A DNA stretch of 64,000 nt from an uncultured Alistipes sp. (GTDB lineage Bacteria > Bacteroidota > Bacteroidia > Bacteroidales > UBA932): contig URSC01000008.1 of assembly GCA_900550465.1 (NCBI GenBank), positions 43,819 through 107,818 on the forward strand. Reading direction: 5' to 3'. Positions within the stretch are counted from its first letter, which is position 1; each line of letters begins with the position of its first letter. Positions 28,101 to 37,627 of the stretch are shown here, in pieces. A model generated the notes under the pieces. That model saw only the letters and a program-made list of their open reading frames with translations. It was not told the DNA's origin and ran no database searches. A program made the position numbers and the translations under genes.

Positions 28101-28636
28101 GAGCCATCCTCACATACCTGGCGATACTGGCTGCGGCCGTACTGATATCCTCCTGCTCCAAAGAGGACAAGGAGAATACTGTTGCGGACCAGGAAGCGTC
28201 CATCGACTCCTACATTACCCAGAATTTCCAGGACTACAGGATTTTCCGGCGCAACGGTTCCAACCGCATAGTCATAGACTCCACTGTCCTGGCACTGCCG
28301 GACTCCCTGGAATACGGAGACTCACTCCATTTTTACTACGCAGGTTACATCTTCACCACCTCCCCCTCGCAGCTCTTCTGCACCAACAGCGAATACGTGG
28401 CGCAGGAAAGCGGATACACCGTCACCGACCCTGATTACTCTATCCGGAAGACGCTCTTCACCAGTGACTGCATGGTCAGCGGACTGGTCAACGGACTGTA
28501 CGGTGTACGGGAAGGCGAGCACTGCATCCTGATTTTTTCAGCCAAATACGGATTTTACGACGACTACGTCTACAACATACCCAAGCTTTCGGCCCTCGCA
28601 TACGAGATATGGGTCGAGCGCGTAATCAAAAACTGA
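28097..28636 (+). CDS. FKBP-like lipoprotein
   Basis: 179 residues. Lipoprotein signal peptide with lipobox ending in Cys20 (VLISSCSK). The rest looks like one divergent FKBP peptidyl-prolyl isomerase domain: DSLHFYYAGYIF at its start, a middle SGLVNGLYGVREGEHCILIF (the family's G-L-x-x-M-x-x-G-E segment) and a final YEIWVERV. Likely periplasmic or outer-membrane-anchored folding helper. It is followed 4 bases later by a larger relative. Confidence 0.66.
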   Translation: MRAILTYLAILAAAVLISSCSKEDKENTVADQEASIDSYITQNFQDYRIFRRNGSNRIVIDSTVLALPDSLEYGDSLHFYYAGYIFTTSPSQLFCTNSEYVAQESGYTVTDPDYSIRKTLFTSDCMVSGLVNGLYGVREGEHCILIFSAKYGFYDDYVYNIPKLSALAYEIWVERVIKN

Positions 28637-28640
28637 CAGA

Positions 28641-29633
28641 ATGAAGAATATGAAGACACTTTACAGAATATTGGTTATCGCCTCCGCTGCCGCACTGGCA
28701 TTTTCCTGCGCCAAGGAGACAGATGAGAGCTCAGACTCCGTGCAGAGACGCATTCTTGAGGCCTACGTGGAGAAATACTACCCCGAAGCCGTGAAAAAGC
28801 CGTCAGGCCTGTACATAATAGACACTGTCAAGGGAACCGGGCGGACTCCGGCCGACACTTCGTTCGTACTGGTGGACTACATCATCTCGTATCTTAGCGG
28901 AGACATCAGCGGATACTCTGGGGACAGCGTGGCAAGACAGCTTGGAGAGTTCAGTTACTCAGGCTACTACGATCCCAGGATATGGGATCTCACCAGCAGC
29001 ACGACCGGTATTGTCGAGATAGTGACCGACATGCAGGAAGGCGGATACACCAAAGCCATCATACCCGCCGTCCTTCTCGACACCGAGAGCGGCATGGAGA
29101 TATCGCAGGGAGAAGGCTCATCCCTCATCTACGAAATCTATCTGCGCAAGGTAATAGACGACATCGACGCCTATCAGATAGAGCAGCTGGAAGAGTACGC
29201 CGCCACATATTTCCCAGCGATCACTGACTCCACCGCATACGGATTCTACTACCTCAAGACCGAGGCACATCCCGAAGACTCCTTGACAGCCAATGAGATA
29301 ATCTCCATCAGATACATCGGCCGCTACCTCAACGGAACAGTCTTCGACACCAACATAGCCGATACTGCCAGAAAGTACCGCATCTACACAAGCGGAGGCA
29401 CATACTCCGCCTCCACATACCAGCGCTTCGAGGACAGCACGGAAGCCATGGAACAGAACTCATTCATAGCAGGATTCAACAAGGCACTTCACGGCATGAC
29501 CTATGGAGAGAGCGCCGTGACATTCTTCTACTCCGACCTCGGATACGGAGACAGCGGGAGCGACCCCATACCCGGCTACGTCCCCCTGCGGTTCGACATC
29601 TGGGTAGAGCCTGAAGAAGACGTTACGGAATAA
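28641..29633 (+). CDS. Lipoprotein with two FKBP-like regions
   Basis: 330 residues, lipobox Cys23 (AALAFSCAK). There are two FKBP-like regions. The first (about 60-180) is degenerate and ends SLIYEIYLRKV. The second (about 200-325) keeps NEIISIRYIGRYLNGTVFDT, FIAGFNKALHGMTYGESAV and a C-terminal FDIWVEPE. The second resembles an active peptidyl-prolyl isomerase; the first may only bind substrate. Its stop overlaps the start of the epimerase gene by 1 base, so the four genes from nrnA onward are one operon. Confidence 0.72.
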   Translation: MKNMKTLYRILVIASAAALAFSCAKETDESSDSVQRRILEAYVEKYYPEAVKKPSGLYIIDTVKGTGRTPADTSFVLVDYIISYLSGDISGYSGDSVARQLGEFSYSGYYDPRIWDLTSSTTGIVEIVTDMQEGGYTKAIIPAVLLDTESGMEISQGEGSSLIYEIYLRKVIDDIDAYQIEQLEEYAATYFPAITDSTAYGFYYLKTEAHPEDSLTANEIISIRYIGRYLNGTVFDTNIADTARKYRIYTSGGTYSASTYQRFEDSTEAMEQNSFIAGFNKALHGMTYGESAVTFFYSDLGYGDSGSDPIPGYVPLRFDIWVEPEEDVTE

Positions 29634-31084
29634 TGAAAAGGGTCTTCATCACCGGCGCCACCGGCAATATGGGAGGCGCCGCATTCCGGGAACTGCTGAG
29701 GCGCTCCGACAGATTCGACATAGTCCTTTTGGCAAGGCCCGGCAAGAAGAATATCAAGAAGTTAAGACAATATCAGGACAATCCCTCCGTCCGCATCATC
29801 TGGGGCGACCTCACGGACTACGAGGCGGTGCTCAAGGGCGTCACGGGAGCGGACTACGTCCTGCACATCGGCGGTATGGTATCACCGGCTGCGGACATGT
29901 ATCCGGAGCGGACCATGAAGGTCAATGTCCTGGGCGCGCAGAACGTCGTCCGGGCCATCAAGGCCCAGCCCCGTCCGGATGAAATCGGAGCGGTGTACAT
30001 CGGCTCGGTGGCCCAGGTGGGCAATCACCTGCCGCCCAGGCACTGGGGCCGCTGCGGCGATCCCATCTACACCAGCGTCTACGACTGGTATTCCGTATCC
30101 AAATGCCTGGCAGAGCTGGTCTTCGCCGAATCGGGCCTGAAGCGTTGGGTATCCATCCGCCAGACCGGCATGCTCTACCCCGACCTGCTCAAGAAGGCCA
30201 ATGACCCGATAGCCTGCCACGTTCCCCTGCGCGGAGTGCTGGAATGGAGCACCCTCGAGGACTCCGGCCGGGTCTGCGCCAATGTCTGCGAGGACGGCGT
30301 CCCGGAGGATTTCTGGAGAGGCTTCTACAACCTCAGCAGCGGAGCCCCCTTCCGCCTGACCAACTACGAGTTCGAGTCGATGCTCCTGCGGGGTATGGGC
30401 TGTCCTCCTGTAGAGAAGGTCTTCGGGGCCAACTGGTTTGCCACAAAGAACTTCCACGGCGAATGGTATCTCGACGCCGACAGGCTGGAAGAGTACCTGC
30501 ATTTCAGGGAAGGTATCACGGCGGAAGAATATTTCCGGCGGATGAAACGGCAGCTGCCCTGGTATTTCTCCCTCGCACCCATAGCTCCGGCCTTCGCTAT
30601 CAAGGCGTTCATGCGGCATGTGGCCGTCAGCAACCCCTTAGGCACCCTCTACTGGCTCAAGCACGGGGACACCGGACGCATCAAGGCCCACTTCGGCTCT
30701 CTCGAAGAGTGGAAGGCCATACCCTCATGGAAGGACATGGACCTGAGCCGTCCTTCCGACCGCCCCGAGGACGCTGTCGTCCTGGATCACGGCTACGACG
30801 AGACCAAGCCTCTCTCGGAACTGAATATCGAGGATATGCGGGCTGCCGCTAAATTCCGCGGCGGGGAATGCCTCTCGGAGACCATGACCCCGGGTGACCT
30901 CTTCACCCCCCTGCGGTGGCGCTGCCAGTTCGGCCACGAGTTCGAGATGACTCCCAACACCGTCCTCCGCGGCGGCCACTGGTGCCCCGACTGCCTGCCC
31001 AAATACGACCCCTCCAATCCCAATCCCTGGAACTTCGAGGCCATCGCCGCCGGCAATCCGTTCTTCGCACAAGTGACAGAATGA
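29633..31084 (+). CDS. NAD-dependent epimerase/dehydratase with zinc-finger-like C-terminus
   Basis: 483 residues, longer than usual for the extended-SDR family. The N-terminal Rossmann motif GATGNMGG spans residues 8-15 and the YSVSK catalytic motif follows DPIYTSVYDW. After about residue 400 there is an extra domain: RWRCQFGHEFEMTP, then GGHWCPDC, a C-x3-GH-x-F and C-x-x-C pattern like treble-clef or zinc-ribbon modules. The substrate is unknown. It is the last gene of the nrnA operon. Confidence 0.75.
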   Translation: MKRVFITGATGNMGGAAFRELLRRSDRFDIVLLARPGKKNIKKLRQYQDNPSVRIIWGDLTDYEAVLKGVTGADYVLHIGGMVSPAADMYPERTMKVNVLGAQNVVRAIKAQPRPDEIGAVYIGSVAQVGNHLPPRHWGRCGDPIYTSVYDWYSVSKCLAELVFAESGLKRWVSIRQTGMLYPDLLKKANDPIACHVPLRGVLEWSTLEDSGRVCANVCEDGVPEDFWRGFYNLSSGAPFRLTNYEFESMLLRGMGCPPVEKVFGANWFATKNFHGEWYLDADRLEEYLHFREGITAEEYFRRMKRQLPWYFSLAPIAPAFAIKAFMRHVAVSNPLGTLYWLKHGDTGRIKAHFGSLEEWKAIPSWKDMDLSRPSDRPEDAVVLDHGYDETKPLSELNIEDMRAAAKFRGGECLSETMTPGDLFTPLRWRCQFGHEFEMTPNTVLRGGHWCPDCLPKYDPSNPNPWNFEAIAAGNPFFAQVTE

Positions 31085-31371
31085 TCACCTGTCGAAGAAA
31101 GTCCATCTCGCCGTCAACTAAATATTCTCGGGGAATCGGTCGTAGTGCCAACTTGCTTATTATAAGCGCATTCCAATTTCACGACACTCCCCACAAGCCA
31201 TTTGAAAAGCCATCCGGGAGAGCCTTAAAATGCAATACCCTAAAGACCAATCACTTAACAGAGCACCCCTCTCCCCTACATTATCTCGTTCAGAAAAGCC
31301 TCCGACTTTTACACCCCCACGAAAGCCCCATACGGCAGCTAAGCGCAAGGGACACTACCTGTCCGAACCAC
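31085..31371. other. Intergenic gap, no gene recognised
   Basis: 287 bases between convergent genes. Short open frames exist on both strands but none has a recognisable product or promoter. No clear terminator hairpin was found. Confidence 0.45.
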
Positions 31372-34065
31372 TCACTCCATCTCCTGAACATAACTTACCA
31401 AGTATTCGCCGAGCACACTTTCATACGCAGCTTTACTTCCTTTCGGCACCAATATCCTCTCCAGGCTATCTGTCTGTAGCCAATAGTCTCCAGCAATCAT
31501 CGGCGGTTCAGGACTTAGAAAGACCATCTCTTTCATGGACTGGCATTCTACGAAAGCATATTCTCCTATAGAAATCACATTTGCAGGAATAGTTATTTCG
31601 AGTAATGTAAAACATCCGAAAAATGCACGTTCTCCTATTGTCGTCACAGCTTCAGGTAAATCTATGTGCGACAACTTCGGACATGACTCAAACAGCCCAT
31701 TTCCAATCGACCCAAGTCTCTGTGGAAGAACAACTTTTGTCAGTTCAACACTTTCCAAGAAAGCCATATCACCAATAGTTTCAACAGTATTCGGAACAAC
31801 AACTTCCTTAAGGTTTGGGCAAGCACTGAAAGCCATCTTTCCTATGGACACAACACCGTCATGAATTGTAATTTCTTCAAGACTTGAGCCCTCGAATGCC
31901 CCGTCACCTATAGACTGCACAGTAGAAGGTATTTCAATCGATACAATACCGCTGCTGCTGAACACTCTTTCTTCCAATGATGTCACTCCTGCAGGAATGT
32001 CCACACTTGACAAAGCCCTGCATTCTGCAAATGCATAAGGGCCTATGTACTTCACTCCTTCAGGTATAATAAAATCACACAGTTCCAAACACCTTTCAAA
32101 TGCTCTTTCCCCTATTGATGTAATACTTGATGGAAGATTAATCTTAGACAAATACATACAATCATAAAACGCTTCTGTTCCTATCGCGGTCACTCCTGAA
32201 GGAATGTCTATTTCTGTTATGCCACTATCGGTGAATGCTCTTGCCTCAATACTCGTAACACTCAACGGTATGTTTATTGTTCTCAAACCAAGGCATTGGA
32301 CAAACATACCTTCATTGATTGAAGTTATGCCGGCTGGTAAAATTACACTTTCTAGAGACTCGCAACTGAAAAACAGGTCTGTTCCGATTGATTTGACTCC
32401 AGAAGGAATCTCTATTTCAGTTATAGACTTACACTCTCCAAAAACTATGTTCCCCAAACTTTCAAGACTTTCCGGCAACTGTACATCACTCAATACAGTA
32501 CAGCCGTGAAACGCTCCTTCGCCTATAGAAGTAACTCCTTCCGGTATGTCTACCTTCGTCATATTGTAACAGCCCATGAATGCATTGTCACCAATATGAA
32601 CAAGCGAAGACGGGAGAGTTATTTCAGACAGATATTGACTAAAGGCAAACATACTGTTGTCTATAGATGTTACCTTGGTAAAATACTGAAATTCATTGAA
32701 ACTTTTTATATCTGAGCCCTCGAATGACGGAAGCTGCTCACACTGAGCCGCCTCATAAAGAGTAATTTCATTGTCTCCATCAAGGTTTACGGCAGGGTCT
32801 TTCAGCAAGACATACTTCACCAACTCATCTGCGAACTGAATCGGTGTATTGGCGATAGACGACTGTATCACCCGAATCGACTGCACGACCTTGTCGCGGT
32901 AGATGAGGGAGATGGTGGCTTCGCGGTCGGGGCCGTCGGGATATTCGGCGACTGAGATGCGGAGGATGTCTGTCCGGACGTCGGACTTGGTGGCCGGTCC
33001 TACGTAGATCCAGCCCTGGGCCTCGGCAGTGACGGTCATAGTGTAGTCCAGGTTGGTTTTTATCTCGACATTGATGCATTCAGCATTGCCTCCTACCTTG
33101 TACGTATCCGATATCTTTTCAAAGATGCCTTCCTCGAATACAAGGGTCTTCATGACTGTCCGTCCAGCAGCATTGTAGGCATAGACCAGAACCTTTCCTG
33201 AGACTACCGGATCCGGAACACTTACCTCCACAAAGCCGGAGGCTGCGTCAACAGGCACTATCTCCGCGCTGTAGCCATTATTGTCAAAGCACTCCACGAC
33301 GGTATGGCTGTCCCCGCCGACTACCCGGTAAGCCACGCGCACAGATTCTCCAGGACTACATTTTATATCCGAGGGCTCGTCAAAGAGCAAATTCAGTTCT
33401 CCTGCTTTCGGAATCGTTATAGTCCCGCCTCCGCGCAGCACAAAATACACATAGCTGTCATCCTGAGTAACTTCCTCAAAAATGGAGTCAGATCCGATAA
33501 AGCCCTCGTCATCTTCTGTATCAGACAGCTGCGTCCACGTCGTGCCTCCATCATACGAGACGTACCACATGCCGCCCTCTATCTTCAGCCTTGGCGTAAC
33601 CCCATCCTCACCTGCCTCGCCGTCAGAACCGTCCGCACCCTGTACAGGTATCTTCCGGCCGGCAGCATCCAGCAGCCACTCTCCGTCCAATGTCCAGTAA
33701 TACACCCCGTCATCACCCTGAGCCGCACTTATCTCTGGAGCATAGCCAGGCATACTGTCGTCTCCGTCCTGACCATGGTAAATGGTTATCGGTTCTCCTT
33801 TAGCGAAACTGATGGTGTAACCGACTGTCCTGTCACCCTCCGTAACCGGAACCACTGACGTTATGTAGTCTCCGTTCTGAGATGCATCCACTATCGCCTG
33901 AAGAGATGAGACATTGGTATTGATCTGAGCGCACAGCTCCTCTAGAGCCTGCACCCTTGCCTCTAGGGCCTCGAGACGGTCGTTGATTCCGTCAATATCC
34001 ACGCTGCATCCATACAGGAACAGCACAAGGACGACACTTGTCAGGATTCCAGCAAGTCTTTTCAT
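31372..34065 (-). CDS. BspA-like leucine-rich-repeat surface lipoprotein (DUF4988, BACON)
   Basis: 897 residues. Lipobox with Cys20 (LFLYGCSV), then a coiled-coil DUF4988-type region (residues 25-60 RLEALEARVQALEEL, then the ITIYHGQDGDD/GYAPEISAAQGDDG segments). A collagen-like charged stretch and a BACON-like domain (about 310-405, ending QSIRVIQSS) follow. From about 455 to 870 there are some 17 LRR_5 units of roughly 23 residues (pattern ITEIEIPSGVKSIGxxxFxxC). Such proteins are exposed on the outer membrane and bind host or glycan ligands. The repeat half is visibly more AT-rich than the N-terminal half. It is 27 bases after the cytidylate-kinase-like gene. Confidence 0.86.
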   Translation of the reverse strand: MKRLAGILTSVVLVLFLYGCSVDIDGINDRLEALEARVQALEELCAQINTNVSSLQAIVDASQNGDYITSVVPVTEGDRTVGYTISFAKGEPITIYHGQDGDDSMPGYAPEISAAQGDDGVYYWTLDGEWLLDAAGRKIPVQGADGSDGEAGEDGVTPRLKIEGGMWYVSYDGGTTWTQLSDTEDDEGFIGSDSIFEEVTQDDSYVYFVLRGGGTITIPKAGELNLLFDEPSDIKCSPGESVRVAYRVVGGDSHTVVECFDNNGYSAEIVPVDAASGFVEVSVPDPVVSGKVLVYAYNAAGRTVMKTLVFEEGIFEKISDTYKVGGNAECINVEIKTNLDYTMTVTAEAQGWIYVGPATKSDVRTDILRISVAEYPDGPDREATISLIYRDKVVQSIRVIQSSIANTPIQFADELVKYVLLKDPAVNLDGDNEITLYEAAQCEQLPSFEGSDIKSFNEFQYFTKVTSIDNSMFAFSQYLSEITLPSSLVHIGDNAFMGCYNMTKVDIPEGVTSIGEGAFHGCTVLSDVQLPESLESLGNIVFGECKSITEIEIPSGVKSIGTDLFFSCESLESVILPAGITSINEGMFVQCLGLRTINIPLSVTSIEARAFTDSGITEIDIPSGVTAIGTEAFYDCMYLSKINLPSSITSIGERAFERCLELCDFIIPEGVKYIGPYAFAECRALSSVDIPAGVTSLEERVFSSSGIVSIEIPSTVQSIGDGAFEGSSLEEITIHDGVVSIGKMAFSACPNLKEVVVPNTVETIGDMAFLESVELTKVVLPQRLGSIGNGLFESCPKLSHIDLPEAVTTIGERAFFGCFTLLEITIPANVISIGEYAFVECQSMKEMVFLSPEPPMIAGDYWLQTDSLERILVPKGSKAAYESVLGEYLVSYVQEME

Positions 34066-34092
34066 AATCCGTTTAGAGTTTGATGAACAGTT

Positions 34093-34740
34093 CTATCGTG
34101 TAAGTATCTTGTCGCGGACGATGGCAACGATGCGGTCAGCGGTCTCCTCCTCACCGAAGAGAGAGGTGCTCAGACACAGGTCGTATGAAGAAGAGTCTCC
34201 CCACTTCTTGAAGGTAAAGTAGTTGTAGTACTCGGCACGCTTGCGGTCGCACTCCTTGATCCGGGCCTCGGCCTCCTCCGGGGTGACGGACAGCAACTTA
34301 GAGAGACGCTCTATGCGGTCCTCCATCGTGGCAGTGATGAACACTGACAGCACCCGCGGACGGTCGCGCAGAATGTAGTCGGCGCAGCGGCCCACGAAGA
34401 CACCGGGCCCCTTGTCGGCCAGCATCTCGACTGTCCGGCTCTGTATCTTGAAGAGATTGTTGTTGCCCAGATAGCTCTCGGTATCTAGGTAGCCGCCCGA
34501 GAAGAACGGGATATGCACCCCGGCGAAGCCACCGAGGATGGGAACGGTGGGCTTCTCGTCCACCTTCTCGAAATATTCGGGGTCCAGCCCGCTGTCCTTT
34601 GCGGCCTGATTGATTATCTCCTTGTCGTAGAAAGCAATCCGCATCTTCCGGGAGATGGCGAGCGCCACGTTGCGGCCGCCGCTGCCGAGCTGACGTCCGA
34701 TGCAGACGGCGAAATTATGACTGTAGTTGTTCATGGGCAC
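34093..34740 (-). CDS. Cytidylate kinase-like family protein
   Basis: 215 residues (213 if Met3 is used). P-loop kinase of the cytidylate-kinase-like group, common in gut anaerobes: the N-terminal CIGRQLGSGGRNVALAIS resembles a glycine-rich P-loop, with FVGRCADYILRD and the EEAEARIKECDRKRAEYYN LID-like region. This is distinct from canonical Cmk; the substrate is unproven. It overlaps the end of the MATE gene by 26 bases. Confidence 0.78.
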   Translation of the reverse strand: MPMNNYSHNFAVCIGRQLGSGGRNVALAISRKMRIAFYDKEIINQAAKDSGLDPEYFEKVDEKPTVPILGGFAGVHIPFFSGGYLDTESYLGNNNLFKIQSRTVEMLADKGPGVFVGRCADYILRDRPRVLSVFITATMEDRIERLSKLLSVTPEEAEARIKECDRKRAEYYNYFTFKKWGDSSSYDLCLSTSLFGEEETADRIVAIVRDKILTR

Positions 34741-36073
34741 GGTTTTTCTTAATGAAGTTCAACAATAATGCGACACCTACGACACTGGCCAGGAAGTCAG
34801 ACACCATAAAGCTGACCCACACTCCGGCTATGTCGAAGAACAGGGGAAGTATCCACAGAGAGGGTATCAGGAAGATAAGCTGGCGGGACAGGGACAGGAA
34901 GATGGCCTGACGGGGCTTGCCGATACTCTGGAAGAAGTTGCCGATGACCATCGACAGGGACACCAGCGGGAACATGCCGACCACCAGGCGCATACCCTTT
35001 ATCGACTTCTCCTTCAGCTCCGGGTCGTCTGTAAAGATGGACACCACCAGTCCGGGGCAGAGCTCGCCGATCAGGAATCCGGCGGTCAGCACCACCGTAC
35101 CGTACAGCAGGGTCTTCTTCAGCACCTCGTAGACACGGGACATCTGCCGCGCACCGTAGTTGTAGCCGGCGATGGGCTGCATGCCCTGGGTCAGTCCGGA
35201 GACTATCATGATAAAGACGAAGGAGATACGGTTAACGATGCCGTAGGCCCCGATGGCCAGATCACCTCCGTAGGTCTTGAGCCTCATGTTGATGATGATG
35301 ACCACGAAACAGGCCACAAAGTTCATCAGGAAGGGGGCCAGGCCAATGACTATCGAATCCTTGACGATCCTGCGGTCCAGCCTGAAGATGCCTTTCTCGA
35401 AGTGTATCAGCTCCCGCTTGTCGCAGAACCAGTAGACCACCAGTATCAGCGCCACTATCTGGGCCAGGATGGTGGCCACCGCCGCACCCCGGATGCCCAT
35501 GTCGAAGGTGAAGATGAACAGGGGGTCAAGGGCCGCGTTGAGCAGCACCGTCATGATGGTCGCCGACATGGCCTTCTTGGGATGTCCGGCGGAGCGGAGC
35601 AGGGAGTTGAGGCCGAAGTAGATGTGTGTGATCACGTTGCCGGCCAGGATTATCTGCATGTACTCGCGGGCGTACGATATGGTGTTCTCGCTCGCCCCGA
35701 AGAAGTAGAGTATCGGGTCGAGGAAGGCCAGGGCCACTATCGTAAAGAGCAGACCGATAAGGAAATTAAGCACCACCACGTTGCCCAGCACCTTCTTCGC
35801 GACATCGTAGTTCTTCTGGCCGAGAAGCATCGAGGCCATAGTCGAGGCTCCGACTCCGACGAGGGTGCCGAAGGCCGCCGCGAGGTTCATGAAGGGGAAG
35901 GTAAGAGCCAGTCCGGAGATGGCGTATGGCCCTACGCCGTGGCCGATGAAGATAGCGTCGACCATATTGTAGAGCGAGGAGGCGGTCATGGCGATGATCG
36001 CCGGGATAGCGTACTGTTTCAGAAGTTTGGGGATTCTCTCAGTCCCCAGCTCGGTAGGAACTCTTGCATTCAT
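34715..36073 (-). CDS. MATE-family efflux transporter
   Basis: 452 residues with 12 membrane segments in two related halves; typical MATE signatures VDAIFIGHGVGPYAISGLAL and, later, GLTQGMQPIAGYNYGA. Na+ or H+ driven export of drugs or metabolites across the inner membrane. It is divergent from cstA; a TAATTTTG element at 36086-36079 is only 6 bases upstream of the start codon, implying a nearly leaderless message or a more distal true promoter. Confidence 0.88.
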   Translation of the reverse strand: MNARVPTELGTERIPKLLKQYAIPAIIAMTASSLYNMVDAIFIGHGVGPYAISGLALTFPFMNLAAAFGTLVGVGASTMASMLLGQKNYDVAKKVLGNVVVLNFLIGLLFTIVALAFLDPILYFFGASENTISYAREYMQIILAGNVITHIYFGLNSLLRSAGHPKKAMSATIMTVLLNAALDPLFIFTFDMGIRGAAVATILAQIVALILVVYWFCDKRELIHFEKGIFRLDRRIVKDSIVIGLAPFLMNFVACFVVIIINMRLKTYGGDLAIGAYGIVNRISFVFIMIVSGLTQGMQPIAGYNYGARQMSRVYEVLKKTLLYGTVVLTAGFLIGELCPGLVVSIFTDDPELKEKSIKGMRLVVGMFPLVSLSMVIGNFFQSIGKPRQAIFLSLSRQLIFLIPSLWILPLFFDIAGVWVSFMVSDFLASVVGVALLLNFIKKNRAHEQLQS

Positions 36074-36078
36074 GCCGC

Positions 36079-36128
36079 AAAATTACACAAATCCGGCTAA
36101 TATTTTTCTGGAGAAAATCATAAATTTG
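36079..36128. promoter_or_regulatory. Divergent MATE/cstA control region
   Basis: Two -7-like elements face outward: TAATTTTG at 36086-36079 (minus) and TAAATTTG at 36121-36128 (plus). Neither has a clear TTTG at the expected distance, so the calls are tentative. Confidence 0.35.
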
Positions 36129-36153
36129 CATTCTGTAAAAAATACTAAAACCG

Positions 36154-37617
36154 ATGATTACCTTTATCGTCTGTCTTGCAGCCCTGATTACAGGCTATTT
36201 CACTTACGGAAAATTTGTGGAGAAGTTCTTCGGAGCCTCCTCCTCCCGCCCCACCCCCGCCAAACGTCTGGCCGACGGGGTGGACTACCAGGAAATGAAG
36301 CCCTGGAGAATCTTCATCATCCAGTTCCTCAACATAGCCGGTCTCGGTCCCATCTTCGGAGCCATTCTCGGTGCGGCCTACGGCCCGGTGGCCTACGTCT
36401 GGATAGTCCTCGGCTGCATCTTCATGGGAGCGGCCCACGACTTCTTCTCAGGCATGCTCTCGGTACGCAACGACGGCATGAGCCTGCCGGACATGGTGGG
36501 CAAATACCTCGGAAGCGGGGTCAAGAAGTTCCTCGTATTCTTCTCGGCCTTCATCCTGATAGCAGTGGGAGTCTCCTTCGTCACAGGCCCCGCCGACCTG
36601 CTGCACACCCTTACAGGCTGGGACAAGCGCATCTGGCTCTACATCGTATTCGCCTACTACATCATAGCCACCCTGCTTCCGGTGGACAAGATTATCGGCA
36701 AGCTCTATCCGTTTTTCGGAGCCATTCTCCTGTTCATGGCCATAGCCATAGCCGGGGCAATGCTCGTCAAGGGCTTCTCCGGAGAGATACACCTCACGGA
36801 GCTGACCGCCGGCAGCTTCCGCAACTTCCACACCAACCCCGAGAGCAACATCCTCATCCCCATGCTCTTCGTGGTCATCTCCTGCGGAGCCATCTCCGGC
36901 TTCCACTCCACTCAGAGCCCCATCATGGCCCGCTGCCTGAGCGATGAGAAGTACGGCCGTCCCATATTCTACGGAGCCATGATAGCCGAAGGCATAGTGG
37001 CCATGATCTGGGCCACAGCCGCCATAGCCTACTTCGGCGGTCCTGAGGGCCTCAACGCCGCGGCCGACGCCGGCAAGACACCCGCCATCATGGTCGACGA
37101 GATCTGCCAGTCGTGGCTGGGTCAGGTCGGAGCGGTAATAGCGATTCTCGGAGTGGTGGTCTGCCCCATCACCTCCGGCGACACAGCCTTCCGCAGCCTC
37201 CGTCTCACGATAGGCGACGCCTTGAAATTCAACCAGAAGCCCATACGCAACCGCCTTATCATAGCAGTGCCTATATTCGTAGTGGCATTTATCCTCTGCA
37301 AGGTGGACTTCTCCACCATCTGGAAATACGTGGGTATCGGCAACCAGGTGCTGGCGACCGTAGTGACATGGACCGCAGCGGCCTACCTCGTCCGCAACGG
37401 CCGCAGCCACCTGATGATGTCCCTGCCCGCCACCTTCCTGACCTTCATCTGCGTATGCTACTTCATGATAGCCCCTTACAATGTAGGAGGACTCTCCCTG
37501 CCCTCTACCGTAAGCTACATCACAGGAGTCGCCGCAGCCCTGGGCCTGTTCACATTCTTCGTGATAAAAACAAAAAAGCTGAGAGGACAGATCCCCTCAG
37601 CTTCCTATAAAGATTGA
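36154..37617 (+). CDS. CstA-family carbon starvation/peptide transporter
   Basis: 487 residues, about 13 membrane segments. CstA hallmarks are present: PAKRLADGVDYQEMKPW, HDFFSGMLSVRNDGMSLPDM, SGFHSTQSPIMARCL and ITSGDTAFRSLRL. Family members import peptides or pyruvate. The last 40 bases of the gene also encode, on the opposite strand, the terminator hairpin of the buk operon. It converges with buk after 10 bases. Confidence 0.87.
   Translation: MITFIVCLAALITGYFTYGKFVEKFFGASSSRPTPAKRLADGVDYQEMKPWRIFIIQFLNIAGLGPIFGAILGAAYGPVAYVWIVLGCIFMGAAHDFFSGMLSVRNDGMSLPDMVGKYLGSGVKKFLVFFSAFILIAVGVSFVTGPADLLHTLTGWDKRIWLYIVFAYYIIATLLPVDKIIGKLYPFFGAILLFMAIAIAGAMLVKGFSGEIHLTELTAGSFRNFHTNPESNILIPMLFVVISCGAISGFHSTQSPIMARCLSDEKYGRPIFYGAMIAEGIVAMIWATAAIAYFGGPEGLNAAADAGKTPAIMVDEICQSWLGQVGAVIAILGVVVCPITSGDTAFRSLRLTIGDALKFNQKPIRNRLIIAVPIFVVAFILCKVDFSTIWKYVGIGNQVLATVVTWTAAAYLVRNGRSHLMMSLPATFLTFICVCYFMIAPYNVGGLSLPSTVSYITGVAAALGLFTFFVIKTKKLRGQIPSASYKD
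37576..37603 (-). terminator. Terminator of the ptb-buk operon, inside the cstA 3' end
   Basis: AAGCTGAG at 37576-37583 pairs with CTCAGCTT at 37596-37603. On the minus strand six T follow immediately. The hairpin lies wholly within the convergent cstA coding sequence. Confidence 0.65.
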
Positions 37618-37627
37618 TTCGGAAAAA

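Noticed and set aside
31160..31348. 62-codon minus-strand ORF between the epimerase and LRR genes
   Set aside because: No homology, promoter or coupling; likely chance.
31400..32700. Tandem repeats resembling a repeat array
   Set aside because: These are degenerate units of about 69 bases encoding LRR_5 repeats; there are no identical repeats with unique spacers, so not CRISPR. No CRISPR array was seen in the window.
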